Positions 43,579-51,597 of a stretch of DNA of 64,000 bases are shown here, in pieces; position 1 is the stretch's first letter; every line of letters starts with the position of its first letter. The stretch is taken from positions 1-64,000 of the forward strand of contig CANMBF010000009.1 in assembly GCA_947496065.1 (NCBI GenBank). The letters run 5' to 3'. Both the position numbers and the translations under genes were made by a program. The notes beneath the pieces were generated by a model, which had not been told where the DNA came from, did no database searches, and worked only from the letters and a program-made list of their open reading frames with translations. The DNA comes from Bacteroidota bacterium (lineage in GTDB: Bacteria > Bacteroidota > Bacteroidia > NS11-12g > UBA955).

Positions 43579-43856
43579 GTTTAGAAACACGCTTGTATTC
43601 AATGCTTTTTAAACAAGCAGGTCTTCGCTGATTTTTCTTTAAAAAAGCAATCATTTGTATTTAAAATAATTGTTTAGTGCAAATTTTCTTAGAATTAAAA
43701 TGATTTAACAATTATTGGTATGCTCAGATAAAGTTTATGTTTGTTACAAATAATTTAATTATCGATTAACCTTATTAACTGCAGAGATTAAAGAAGGAAA
43801 AGTGTTAAAAGGATCAGAAGGTCAATAGATATAAGCTACTTTAAGACAAACAAGCA
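43579..43856. other. AT-rich leader of the ATP-grasp/desaturase operon
   Basis: No reading frame or repeat is seen. TACTTTAA near 43836 is a weak match to a -7 promoter element. Confidence 0.4.
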
Positions 43857-44915
43857 TTGAAAATAACAAACATAAATATCTTTCAATCATTTCTTCAATC
43901 AATTTTTAATTGGAGGTATTGGCAGATGGAATTTTTGTATTTTCCATTAACCTTTTATGTTTTTTTTATAGGTTCATTAAAAACAGGAAGATTATTTTAC
44001 TTTGCTGCCGCTAACCCTAAAATACCTTTGGGGGGATTTGCAAATGATTCTAAATATTCTATTATAAAAAATATTCCTACTGATTTTAAGCCTAAAACTT
44101 TATTAATTTTAAAAAATGATAATTCCGAGAATCTTCGGAACAAAATTAAAAGTGAAGATTTTCGATTTCCACTTTTTGTAAAGCCAGACATTGGAGAAGG
44201 TGGTTTTCTTGCAAATAAAATAAATTCTTGGGATGAATTATTAAATTATCATTTAAAACACGCTATGGATTATTTGGTGCAAGAATTTATAAACTATCCG
44301 TTAGAATTAAGTATTCTTATTCACAATGCAGAAGGTGCGTTTAAAATTAGTAGTATTACGGAAAGAAAACACTTATTTATTACTGGTGATGGTTATTCTA
44401 ATTTAGAAAAATTATTGCGCATGGATAAAAGCGCTAAGTTCAGAATTAATAGCATCTTAAATCGATGCGAAAGTCAATTAAATACTGTACTCGAAAAAGG
44501 ACAAACCTATCAACCAATATCGATTGGAAATTGGGATTATGGCGCTACATATTATGAAAGGACTGAACTCTTAAATAAAATTATATTAAATTCTTTTGAA
44601 AATTTGAATACAAAAATAAATTTATTTAACTATGCCCGTTATGATATCATGTGCAATTCCATTGAAGATTTTTTGCAAGGTAAAATGATAATATTAGAAA
44701 TAAACGGTGTCAAAGGCGAACCAATTCATATTTATGATATGAAGTATAACTTATACCAGGCCTATAAGGAAATATTTAAACATTGGGGTTTTATAATGAA
44801 AATTAGTAAACGCAATATTAGAGAAGGTGTTGTATGTCCTAATTTTATAAAAGGTTTTGATATGCTGCGTAACCATTACATAACAAAAAAAGCATCTCTC
44901 ATAAAAAGAAATTAA
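43857..44915 (+). CDS. ATP-grasp ligase, D-Ala-D-Ala ligase-like
   Basis: A 352-residue protein with a hydrophobic N-terminal segment (FNWRYWQMEFLYFPLTFYVFF) and an ATP-grasp fold: FPLFVKPDIGEGG (phosphate-binding strand and lysine), YLVQEFINYPLELSILIH (adenine-side motif), YARYDIMC, and MIILEINGVKGEP, which carries the Glu/Asn magnesium ligands. The family is common in Bacteroidota and often labelled D-alanine-D-alanine ligase, but the opening W-x-Y-W and the AANP...GGF segment set it apart from Ddl. Expected chemistry is ATP-dependent acyl-phosphate activation and amide or ester formation; substrates are unknown. Start TTG 43857 keeps the conserved N-terminus. The gene is visibly AT-richer than the core genes. 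The first desaturase gene begins one base after its stop. Confidence 0.78.
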   Translation: MKITNINIFQSFLQSIFNWRYWQMEFLYFPLTFYVFFIGSLKTGRLFYFAAANPKIPLGGFANDSKYSIIKNIPTDFKPKTLLILKNDNSENLRNKIKSEDFRFPLFVKPDIGEGGFLANKINSWDELLNYHLKHAMDYLVQEFINYPLELSILIHNAEGAFKISSITERKHLFITGDGYSNLEKLLRMDKSAKFRINSILNRCESQLNTVLEKGQTYQPISIGNWDYGATYYERTELLNKIILNSFENLNTKINLFNYARYDIMCNSIEDFLQGKMIILEINGVKGEPIHIYDMKYNLYQAYKEIFKHWGFIMKISKRNIREGVVCPNFIKGFDMLRNHYITKKASLIKRN

Positions 44916-44916
44916 A

Positions 44917-46023
44917 ATGAATAAATTAAAATTCACAAAAGACGAAGGGTCTGAATTCTACAAAGAACTTAACGAAAAAATCGAACAGTACTTTGCCGTA
45001 AAAGGAATTCACAAGTCAGGAAACAAGATTATGATTTTCAAAATCATACTTTACTTCAGTCTTGATATCTTGTTTTACAAACTTATGATAACAAGCACAA
45101 CGACAATAGAATTTTACACATTCTATCTTTTAATGGGATTATCTGTTCTCTTGACAGCATTTAACATTTCACACGATGCAGCACATGGTGTTGCAGTAAA
45201 AAGTAAGTTTTGGAATAACCTTTTATTTTCTTTAAGCTTTAACCTTCAAGGCAACAATGCATACGTGTGGGGAAAAAATCACAACGAATCACACCATTTG
45301 TACACCAATGTTGAAGGAAGCGACATAGATGTTCTAAACAATCCATTGCTTCGTATGACGGAAAATCAACCGTTGAAATGGTATCACCGCTTTCAATACT
45401 TGTATGCACCACTATTAAGTTTGCTATATTCCATAAATTGGTTTTTTATACGAGAAGCATTGATGCTTTTCAAATATTCAAGCAGAACAATTAAAATCGA
45501 AATTCCTCCAATGGAAGTTTTTAAACTTATTATTTTTAAGTTAATTTATCTTGTTTACATGTTAGTGTTACCAATCATGTTCTTACCATATGGAGTTTTA
45601 AATGTTTTTATTGTTTTTATTTTAAACCATTTCATGGTTTCCATTATTTTCACAAGTGTTCTAGGCGTTTCTCATCTTTCTGATTATGTTCATCATCCAT
45701 ACCCAGATAAAGAGGGAAGATTGCAAATGAGTTGGCCAAAACTGCAAATGATAACATCGGTAGACTATAACGCAGAAAGCGTTTTTTTTAATTGGACTTT
45801 AGGTGGTTTTAATGCGCATGCTTTGCATCATCTTTTGCCTAACATCAGCCATGTTCATTACCTAAAAATATTGCCAATATTTGTTGAAACAGCAAAGAAA
45901 CATAACATCAATTATATGAATATGCCCTACAAAGAAGCCCTTAGTTCATACTATCGCTTTTTATACAAAATGGGAAATCAAGAACATATGAAACCCTTAA
46001 TTTATGAAAGCAAAACATCTTAA
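44917..46023 (+). CDS. Membrane fatty acid desaturase 1
   Basis: A 368-residue integral membrane di-iron desaturase. The three histidine boxes are present: HDAAHG (about 86-91), HNESHH (about 122-127) and HALHH (about 301-305), the last followed by LLPNISHVHY. Hydrophobic segments lie at about 45-65, 66-85, 175-215 and 225-245. The pattern fits acyl-lipid/acyl-CoA desaturases of the linoleoyl-CoA desaturase group, without a fused cytochrome b5 domain. It inserts a double bond into a fatty acyl chain; regiochemistry is unknown. It is separated from the ATP-grasp gene by one base and overlaps the next desaturase by 20 bases, a true operon arrangement. Confidence 0.93.
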   Translation: MNKLKFTKDEGSEFYKELNEKIEQYFAVKGIHKSGNKIMIFKIILYFSLDILFYKLMITSTTTIEFYTFYLLMGLSVLLTAFNISHDAAHGVAVKSKFWNNLLFSLSFNLQGNNAYVWGKNHNESHHLYTNVEGSDIDVLNNPLLRMTENQPLKWYHRFQYLYAPLLSLLYSINWFFIREALMLFKYSSRTIKIEIPPMEVFKLIIFKLIYLVYMLVLPIMFLPYGVLNVFIVFILNHFMVSIIFTSVLGVSHLSDYVHHPYPDKEGRLQMSWPKLQMITSVDYNAESVFFNWTLGGFNAHALHHLLPNISHVHYLKILPIFVETAKKHNINYMNMPYKEALSSYYRFLYKMGNQEHMKPLIYESKTS

Positions 46024-47077
46024 TATACCGGAGGATACAGCGCTTTACAACTCTATTTACAAGGAGATAAAAGAAACAATTGTGTTTGACAAAAAAGAAG
46101 TCAACCGCTACTTCTTTTTAAAGTTTTTGTTTTATGGTTCCTTGAGTATAGGGTCATATATATTACTCTTTATTTTAACAAATCCATTTTTATTCGTGTT
46201 GGATTTTGTGTTTTTTGGTTTTGTTGCAGTATTGCTGTGCTTTAATTTTGCTCACGACTTTTCACATCACGCAATATTTAAACGTCCGTATTGGGACAAT
46301 TTGGCATTTGAATTCATATACACTTTAGTTGGAGCGCATCCTGAGGCATGGAAGGGGAGACATATAAACTCCCATCATTTTGCTCCTAATGTTGAACATT
46401 TTGATACTGACCTTGCAATAACAGGCCTAATTAGAGTTTTGCCAACAAGCAATTTAAAATGGTATCACAAGTTTCAACATCTATATGCACCATTTGCATA
46501 TGCCACCTATTCGCTTTATTGGGTTTGTATCAAAGATTTTATTGTTTTATCGCAGTCAAAACACAAAAATGCTTCATCAAAATTCAAATATTACATGGTA
46601 TTTTATTTCCTGAAAATGTTTTACATTTTTTATTTATTAATTCTTCCATTGTTATTCTCTCACCAATCAGGGTTGGTAATTTTTATTTCTTTCATTGTAA
46701 TGCATTTTGTTCAATCCATCTATACCCTGTTTACTTTTTTTATCACTCATCATGTTGCAGAATCAAATTATCCTGTAGCCGATAGCAGTGGATTAATCAA
46801 TACTTCGTGGTTTAAAAATCAAATAAACAGTTCTAATAATTTTTATCCATTCAGCCAAATTGGAAATTTTATTTTTGGAGGCGTAAACAATCATATTGCA
46901 CATCATCTTTTTCCGCACATTAATCACTATCATTATCCTAAAATTAATATTTTATTGTTTCGCAGGCTAGAAGAATGCGGAATTACACCAAGTGTTACCA
47001 CTTATTTTGGTGGGGTAGTTTCTCATTTACGTTTACTTAAAATGATGGGCTATGTTAACAAAAAAAACAGCGGATAA
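46004..47077 (+). CDS. Membrane fatty acid desaturase 2
   Basis: A 357-residue paralogue of the preceding desaturase. Histidine boxes are HDFSHH (about 84-89), HINSHH and HIAHH, followed by LFPHINHYHYPK; an extra HHVAE lies between. About four membrane segments are seen. The two proteins share the plan (LKWYHKFQHLYAPFAYATYS against LKWYHRFQYLYAPLLSLLYS), so they arose by duplication and have since diverged. Two tandem desaturases could act at successive positions of one acyl chain. The start ATG 46004 lies inside the end of the upstream gene. Last gene of the operon. Confidence 0.92.
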   Translation: MKAKHLNIPEDTALYNSIYKEIKETIVFDKKEVNRYFFLKFLFYGSLSIGSYILLFILTNPFLFVLDFVFFGFVAVLLCFNFAHDFSHHAIFKRPYWDNLAFEFIYTLVGAHPEAWKGRHINSHHFAPNVEHFDTDLAITGLIRVLPTSNLKWYHKFQHLYAPFAYATYSLYWVCIKDFIVLSQSKHKNASSKFKYYMVFYFLKMFYIFYLLILPLLFSHQSGLVIFISFIVMHFVQSIYTLFTFFITHHVAESNYPVADSSGLINTSWFKNQINSSNNFYPFSQIGNFIFGGVNNHIAHHLFPHINHYHYPKINILLFRRLEECGITPSVTTYFGGVVSHLRLLKMMGYVNKKNSG

Positions 47078-47240
47078 CATTTACTACCCAAAAAGGGAGA
47101 ATTCTTTCATCATTTTTGGCAGCCGTATATAATGGTTCGCTCCGCCTTCGGCGCATCAAACACAACACATGACACACGAAAATAACGCCTTGTTTTAGAT
47201 TCTGCAGAAAGCTGCAGACACAACACATGGCAACTAAAAC

Positions 47241-47265
47241 AAAAAATCCCGCTTTGGGCGGGATT
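47241..47265 (-). terminator. Rho-independent terminator of the GIY-YIG gene (possibly bidirectional)
   Basis: Stem AATCCCGC/GCGGGATT (47245-47265). On the minus strand it is followed by a run of T residues (complement of 47241-47246). On the plus strand only ATGTTTT follows, so stopping of the desaturase operon is less certain. Confidence 0.82.
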
Positions 47266-47309
47266 ATGTTTTAGTAAGTGGAGGAAATGCGCGAAATGTC
47301 TAACTATTT

Positions 47310-47609
47310 TTAAGAATTTGGGTCTTCAGGTATTTTGTAACCTAATGATGTTAAAGTGAAATTTAGCATTAATTTTAATGCCCGTTTTCCTTTAGAAGAT
47401 TTAAAATACTTTTCTCTGTAAATGGCATCATCTTTAAATAAGTAGTATTCAATAAAAATAAGCTTTAAAGGTCTTCGATGCTTTGTACTTATGGTTAAAC
47501 CATCATTATGGTTATCAATTCGCTTATTGATATCTGTTGTAAATCCAACATATAATTGATGGTCTTTTTCACTGAAAAGAACATACACTGCATAAGGCAA
47601 TAGATTCAT
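47310..47609 (-). CDS. GIY-YIG nuclease domain protein
   Basis: A 99-residue stand-alone GIY-YIG protein of the UvrC/YhbQ-type superfamily. The signature is split as YAVYVLFSEKDHQLYVGFTT, with the first Tyr-Val-Tyr and the second Tyr-Val-Gly in place. IDNHNDG corresponds to the conserved basic helix region (usually R-x-x-x-H) and the catalytic Glu is likely in AIYREKYFK. Such small proteins are very common in Bacteroidota, frequently next to tRNA or rRNA genes, and their role is unknown. Here it lies just beyond tRNA-Phe on the same strand. The start is ATG at 47609. Confidence 0.9.
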   Translation of the reverse strand: MNLLPYAVYVLFSEKDHQLYVGFTTDINKRIDNHNDGLTISTKHRRPLKLIFIEYYLFKDDAIYREKYFKSSKGKRALKLMLNFTLTSLGYKIPEDPNS

Positions 47610-47699
47610 AGTTTTAGACAGGCAAGATAATTAAAATTACTAAAAAACATTAAAGTGGACCCATGATAGAGACTTCCACTTCGTTCCAGTCACATCACG

Positions 47700-47789
47700 G
47701 GTACCACCCCGTGTCGTAAAACCCTGCCGAGAGTGCATAAAAAAACCCTGAAGTATAATTTCAGGGTTTTTCTGACACGGGGTGGTACC
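47700..47789. repeat. Inverted copy of the tRNA-Phe 3' end and trailer
   Basis: GGTACCACCCCGTGTC (47700-47715) is the exact reverse complement of 47774-47789, which covers the 3' acceptor strand of tRNA-Phe and its first trailer bases. The two 16-bp arms enclose the tRNA terminator. Confidence 0.9.
47738..47771 (-). terminator. Rho-independent terminator of tRNA-Phe
   Basis: A 12-bp perfect stem (AAAAACCCTGAA with TTCAGGGTTTTT) is followed on the minus strand by a run of seven T residues. Confidence 0.9.
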
Positions 47790-47855
47790 TCCAGGAATCG
47801 AACCAGGGACACAAGGATTTTCAGTCCTTTGCTCTACCAACTGAGCTAAGGTACC
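47783..47855 (-). tRNA. tRNA-Phe (anticodon GAA)
   Basis: On the minus strand the acceptor stem GGTACCT/AGGTACC, D arm TTAGCTCAGTTGGTAGAGC, anticodon loop CTGAAAA (anticodon GAA) and T arm GGTTCGATTCC are all intact, with discriminator A. CCA is not encoded (the bases following are CCC). Confidence 0.96.
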
Positions 47856-47870
47856 TCAAAATTGGGAGTG

Positions 47871-47900
47871 CAAAAATATAATTTTTTTTCGCTTTTCAAA
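47871..47900 (-). promoter_or_regulatory. Promoter of tRNA-Phe
   Basis: On the minus strand TTTG (complement of 47897-47900), 18 bases, then TATTTTTG (complement of 47871-47878): a near-consensus TTTG-N19-TAnnTTTG promoter, 15 bases before the tRNA 5' end. Confidence 0.75.
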
Positions 47901-47945
47901 CATTTTTTCTCCTTTTGTTTTAATATTGAAGATTATTTCATCCGT

Positions 47946-49223
47946 ATGCTATCGCAAATATTCTTTTTAATCCTTTCTGCCATTGGTGTTTTCTACTTTA
48001 CTAGAAGTATAAAAAAAATCAATCGCAACATTAATTTAGGTCAACCTTTGGAAAGAAGCGACAATATAGGCCTTAGAATTAAGACCATGACTTTAGTGGC
48101 ATTAGGTCAAAGCAAAATGGTGGTGCGCCCCGTTGCTGGCTTCTTTCACATCCTAATTTATGTGGGCTTTGTGTTAATCAACATAGAAGTTTTGGAAATC
48201 TTATTAGATGGCATTTTAGGTACCCACCGCTTGTTTGAACCCCTATTAGGTGGCCTTTACACCATTGCCATTGGCTTTTTTGAACTATTGGCATTGGGCG
48301 TTATGTTGGCCTGTGTGGTTTTCCTAGCACGCAGAAATGTTACCAAACTGAAACGTTTTACAGGAACCGAAATGAAAGGCTGGCCTATTTTCGATGCCAA
48401 CGCTATTCTTGTCATAGAACTAATTTTAATGACGGCTCTTTTATTGATGAACGCTACCGATCGCTCATTAGCAGGTAGCATGCCCGTGAGCAGCTGGTTC
48501 AAACCTTTGTTTGCTGGTCTCAGCGACCATGCTGCGCATAGTGTTATGCTCGTTTGTTGGTGGATTCACTGGATTGGCATTCTTTTGTTCTTAAATTATG
48601 TACCTTTCAGCAAACACCTCCATATTTTTATGGCTTTCCCGAATACCTATTACAGCAATTTGAACCCCAAAGGCACCATCGATAACATGAAAAGTGTGAC
48701 CACCGAGGTGCAATTAATGCTAGATCCAAATGCTGCCCCACCAGAAAATTATGAAGCCCCTACTGGCTTTGGTGCTAAAGATGTTAAAGATTTAAATTGG
48801 AAAAATTTGATGGATGCATACAGTTGCACAGAATGTGGCCGTTGCACCAGCGTTTGTCCAGCCAATATTACTGGTAAATTATTATCGCCACGCAAAGTAA
48901 TGATGGATACCCGCGATAGACTTGAAGAATTTGGCAACGCCTTGGATCAAAACAAAGCTACCCCTGATTACCACGATGGCAAAAGCTTGCACGACCGCAC
49001 CACTGCGGAAGAGCTTTGGGCTTGTACGACTTGTAACGCTTGTGCCGAAGCCTGCCCTGTGAACATTAGTCCTGTAGACATCATCATGCAAATGCGCCAA
49101 TACCTTGTAATGGAACAAAGTGCCGCCCCTTCGGAATTAAATGGCATGCTCACCAACCTTGAAAACAATGGCGCCCCTTGGCAGTTTTCACCAACTGATA
49201 GAGCCAATTGGACCCAATCCTAA
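47946..49223 (+). CDS. Membrane-bound 4Fe-4S dicluster oxidoreductase subunit
   Basis: A 425-residue protein. The N-terminal half has about five or six membrane segments with several histidines, resembling the gamma subunit of respiratory nitrate reductase/HdrE-type cytochromes. The C-terminal half has two 4Fe-4S motifs: CTECGRCTSVCP near residue 294 and CTTCNACAEACP near residue 360. It probably carries electrons between the quinone pool and a cytoplasmic partner. The family's usual next gene, a CCG-domain (HdrB-like) Fe-S protein, is missing; an unrelated T9SS protein follows. The frame opens at TTG 47862, but ATG 47946 places the first helix at the N-terminus and is preferred. Confidence 0.85.
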   Translation: MLSQIFFLILSAIGVFYFTRSIKKINRNINLGQPLERSDNIGLRIKTMTLVALGQSKMVVRPVAGFFHILIYVGFVLINIEVLEILLDGILGTHRLFEPLLGGLYTIAIGFFELLALGVMLACVVFLARRNVTKLKRFTGTEMKGWPIFDANAILVIELILMTALLLMNATDRSLAGSMPVSSWFKPLFAGLSDHAAHSVMLVCWWIHWIGILLFLNYVPFSKHLHIFMAFPNTYYSNLNPKGTIDNMKSVTTEVQLMLDPNAAPPENYEAPTGFGAKDVKDLNWKNLMDAYSCTECGRCTSVCPANITGKLLSPRKVMMDTRDRLEEFGNALDQNKATPDYHDGKSLHDRTTAEELWACTTCNACAEACPVNISPVDIIMQMRQYLVMEQSAAPSELNGMLTNLENNGAPWQFSPTDRANWTQS

Positions 49224-49281
49224 TAACTTGATGCAACCTTTTAAAAAAAACAAGTCTAACCCTTACCTAAAATTCAATAAT

Positions 49282-51429
49282 ATGGCTAAAAATATTTACA
49301 TGAAATTATTGGTGCTAACACTCTTCCTATCTGCAGCAATGCAAATAGAAGCTAAATGTGATTGGTACAAAATGTCACCAACTTGGACATATACCGTTAA
49401 TGGAGGAACCATAGCAGCTAGTAATAATCTAGCCAAATACCCTTGTGTTCAATCCTTTTGGTCGTTGGCAGGAGCAACACCAATTAAAGCCAAAACTATT
49501 ACTTATAAAGTAACAAAGAATGGGATCTATAAACTTTGCATGAAGCTTTATGACACATGCAATCGTTGCGATACTGTCATTTGCAAAGAAATTAAAGTCG
49601 ATGGTATTAAATCGTGCAGTGTTGATTTTGTGGCCGATATTACCAAAGATGGGGTAAAATTCAAAGCCCTTTTCCCTTGTAATGGCAAGGCCGTATTCTC
49701 ATGGAAATTTGGCAATGGCACCTTTGGTAAAACTGGCGACCCATTAGTTAAATATGCCAAAGGCACTTACGAAGCTTGCTTAACAGCCAAATGTTATACC
49801 TACGGATTGAACAACAATATTATTGATTCTTGCGAAGCTAAAATTTGCAAGAAAATAGTGATAAAAGCCAACCCCTGCGAACTAAAAGGTGATTTTTATT
49901 TTAAAGTAGGCGACAAAAACATGATCACTTTTGTGGGTTATGCCAACGAACAAAACTTATTATACGAGTGGACCATCGATGGCACTACCACTAAGAAGGG
50001 CCGTGACTTTAATATGACCTTGTCACCTGGCACCCATAAAGTATGTGTGACCATCTACAATCCTAAAACAGGTTGTAAAACAACCGTGTGCAAAACCATC
50101 GAAATACCACAACCTAAATTAGAATGCAAAGTTGATTTTACGGCCGAAATTACAAAGGATGGTGTGAAATTTAAACCGAATTTCCCTTGCAATGGCATCG
50201 CCACTTATTTATGGAAATTCGGCAACGGCACTTTCTCAAGCAATTTCGATCCGTTTGTAAAATATGCCAAAGGCACTTATGAAGTATGCTTATACGCCAA
50301 ATGTAAAGTGTACAATAAAGATAAAAAAGCTTATGATTCTTGTGAAACAAAAATCTGTAAGACCATTGTAATCAAAGAAAACCCTTGTTCATTAAAAGGT
50401 GAATTTAGCTTTAAAATTGGTGCCAGTAATTTGGTGACCTTTATTGCAACTGCCAACGAACAAAACCTTTTATATGAGTGGACCATCGATGGCACTACTT
50501 CTAAAAAGGGCCGCGATTTCAACATGACCTTATCACCAGGCACCCACAAAGTTTGCGTGACCATTTACAACCCAAAAACCAATTGTAAAATCACAATTTG
50601 TAAAACTATTACCATCAATAATGAAGAAAGATGCATACTGCCAAAAGGATGGGGAAGTTCGAATATTTGCACCACCTATAATTTCGAAGGGTTTAAAGCA
50701 GTGGATGGCAAAGGCACCCTTATTAATAATCTATGCCATCAATACAGTTGGGACTTTGGCGATAAAACAACCGCTACAGGTCGTTTGATTAAGCATATTT
50801 ATGCTAAGCCTGGCACTTATAAAGTTTGTATGAGAGTGGTAGATACTTGCTTAAAATGCGATACCTCTATTTGCCGCGAAATCGTTGTTAAAGCATGTTG
50901 CAACAGTCAAATCAATGCTGAGTTTACTGATTCTATTAAACTTGGAGGCATCGTTAAATTTGTCAATACATCAACTGGAGGAATTTATTTCAAATGGATA
51001 TTTGGCGATAATACTTCTTCCAACGATAAAAACATTTCACATACATATGCCGTTGCTGGCAGTTACAAAGTTTGCTTGGTGGCTTACGATTCATTGAAAA
51101 ATTGTACAGACACCTTCTGCAAAACCATACAGGTTACCATTAAACGCGGCAGTACCGAGGCTATGTCAATTACTGGTGCAACAATGGCACAGTGGGACTT
51201 ATACCCTAATCCTACAAGTGATGCTTTAACCATTAGTGGCTTTAATTTTAGCAATGGCGATATCATTCGTATTAAAGATATTGCAGGTAAAACAGTGTTA
51301 GAAATTTATATTGAAAAAGCTGTAACAGAAACCACCCTATCGCTCGAACATTTAGTGCCTGGTATTTATACAATTCAATGGCAATCGCTTGCTGGCAATT
51401 CGGTTCAATCCAAACTGATTAAGCAATAA
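49282..51429 (+). CDS. Cysteine-rich PKD-repeat protein with T9SS sorting domain
   Basis: A 715-residue secreted protein (signal peptide MKLLVLTLFLSAAMQIEAK; ATG 49282 or 49300). It contains about seven PKD-like modules of 75-90 residues, each with W-x-F/I-G/D and G-x-Y/H-K-V-C strands and conserved cysteines near the ends (e.g. GTYKVCMRVVDTCLKCDTSIC). Modules 2-3 and 4-5 form a duplicated pair: the segments GRDFNMTLSPGTHKVCVTIY and EQNLLYEWTIDGTT are identical in both. The last 80 residues are a T9SS sorting domain (WDLYPNPTSDALTISGF). No catalytic motif. It is likely a surface or matrix adhesin with disulfide-stabilised modules. The frame is open upstream from 49141, but that part overlaps the Fe-S gene and lacks a signal. 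Confidence 0.85.
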   Translation: MAKNIYMKLLVLTLFLSAAMQIEAKCDWYKMSPTWTYTVNGGTIAASNNLAKYPCVQSFWSLAGATPIKAKTITYKVTKNGIYKLCMKLYDTCNRCDTVICKEIKVDGIKSCSVDFVADITKDGVKFKALFPCNGKAVFSWKFGNGTFGKTGDPLVKYAKGTYEACLTAKCYTYGLNNNIIDSCEAKICKKIVIKANPCELKGDFYFKVGDKNMITFVGYANEQNLLYEWTIDGTTTKKGRDFNMTLSPGTHKVCVTIYNPKTGCKTTVCKTIEIPQPKLECKVDFTAEITKDGVKFKPNFPCNGIATYLWKFGNGTFSSNFDPFVKYAKGTYEVCLYAKCKVYNKDKKAYDSCETKICKTIVIKENPCSLKGEFSFKIGASNLVTFIATANEQNLLYEWTIDGTTSKKGRDFNMTLSPGTHKVCVTIYNPKTNCKITICKTITINNEERCILPKGWGSSNICTTYNFEGFKAVDGKGTLINNLCHQYSWDFGDKTTATGRLIKHIYAKPGTYKVCMRVVDTCLKCDTSICREIVVKACCNSQINAEFTDSIKLGGIVKFVNTSTGGIYFKWIFGDNTSSNDKNISHTYAVAGSYKVCLVAYDSLKNCTDTFCKTIQVTIKRGSTEAMSITGATMAQWDLYPNPTSDALTISGFNFSNGDIIRIKDIAGKTVLEIYIEKAVTETTLSLEHLVPGIYTIQWQSLAGNSVQSKLIKQ

Positions 51430-51450
51430 GTAATCAATAAACCCCTTTTT

Positions 51451-51487
51451 AAAGGCCTTGCGACTGTAAAAGTTCAAGGCCTTTTTA
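51451..51487 (+). terminator. Rho-independent terminator after the PKD protein gene
   Basis: A 10-bp perfect stem AAAGGCCTTG/CAAGGCCTTT with a 14-base loop, followed by a short T run. Confidence 0.85.
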
Positions 51488-51550
51488 ATGCTTAAGTAAT
51501 TGTATTTAAGCAGTTTAAAAATATCTCAAAAAATCAATTTCAATTCAAAT

Positions 51551-51580
51551 TTTGTGGTTTTTTAAATTATCGTACTTTTG
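51551..51580 (+). promoter_or_regulatory. Promoter of the class I aldolase gene
   Basis: TTTG (51551-51554), 18 bases, then TACTTTTG (51573-51580): a near-consensus Bacteroidota promoter, 17 bases before the ATG. Confidence 0.75.
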
Positions 51581-51597
51581 CACCCGTAATTATAATT

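Noticed and set aside
47160-47229. Direct repeat ACACAACACATG (47160 and 47218)
   Set aside because: Two short copies 58 bases apart in a low-complexity AC-rich gap; too little to call an element.
47640-47840. 66-codon minus-strand frame over tRNA-Phe
   Set aside because: It is a translation of the tRNA itself (VEQRTENPCVPGSIPGG is the usual tRNA artefact) and its trailer.
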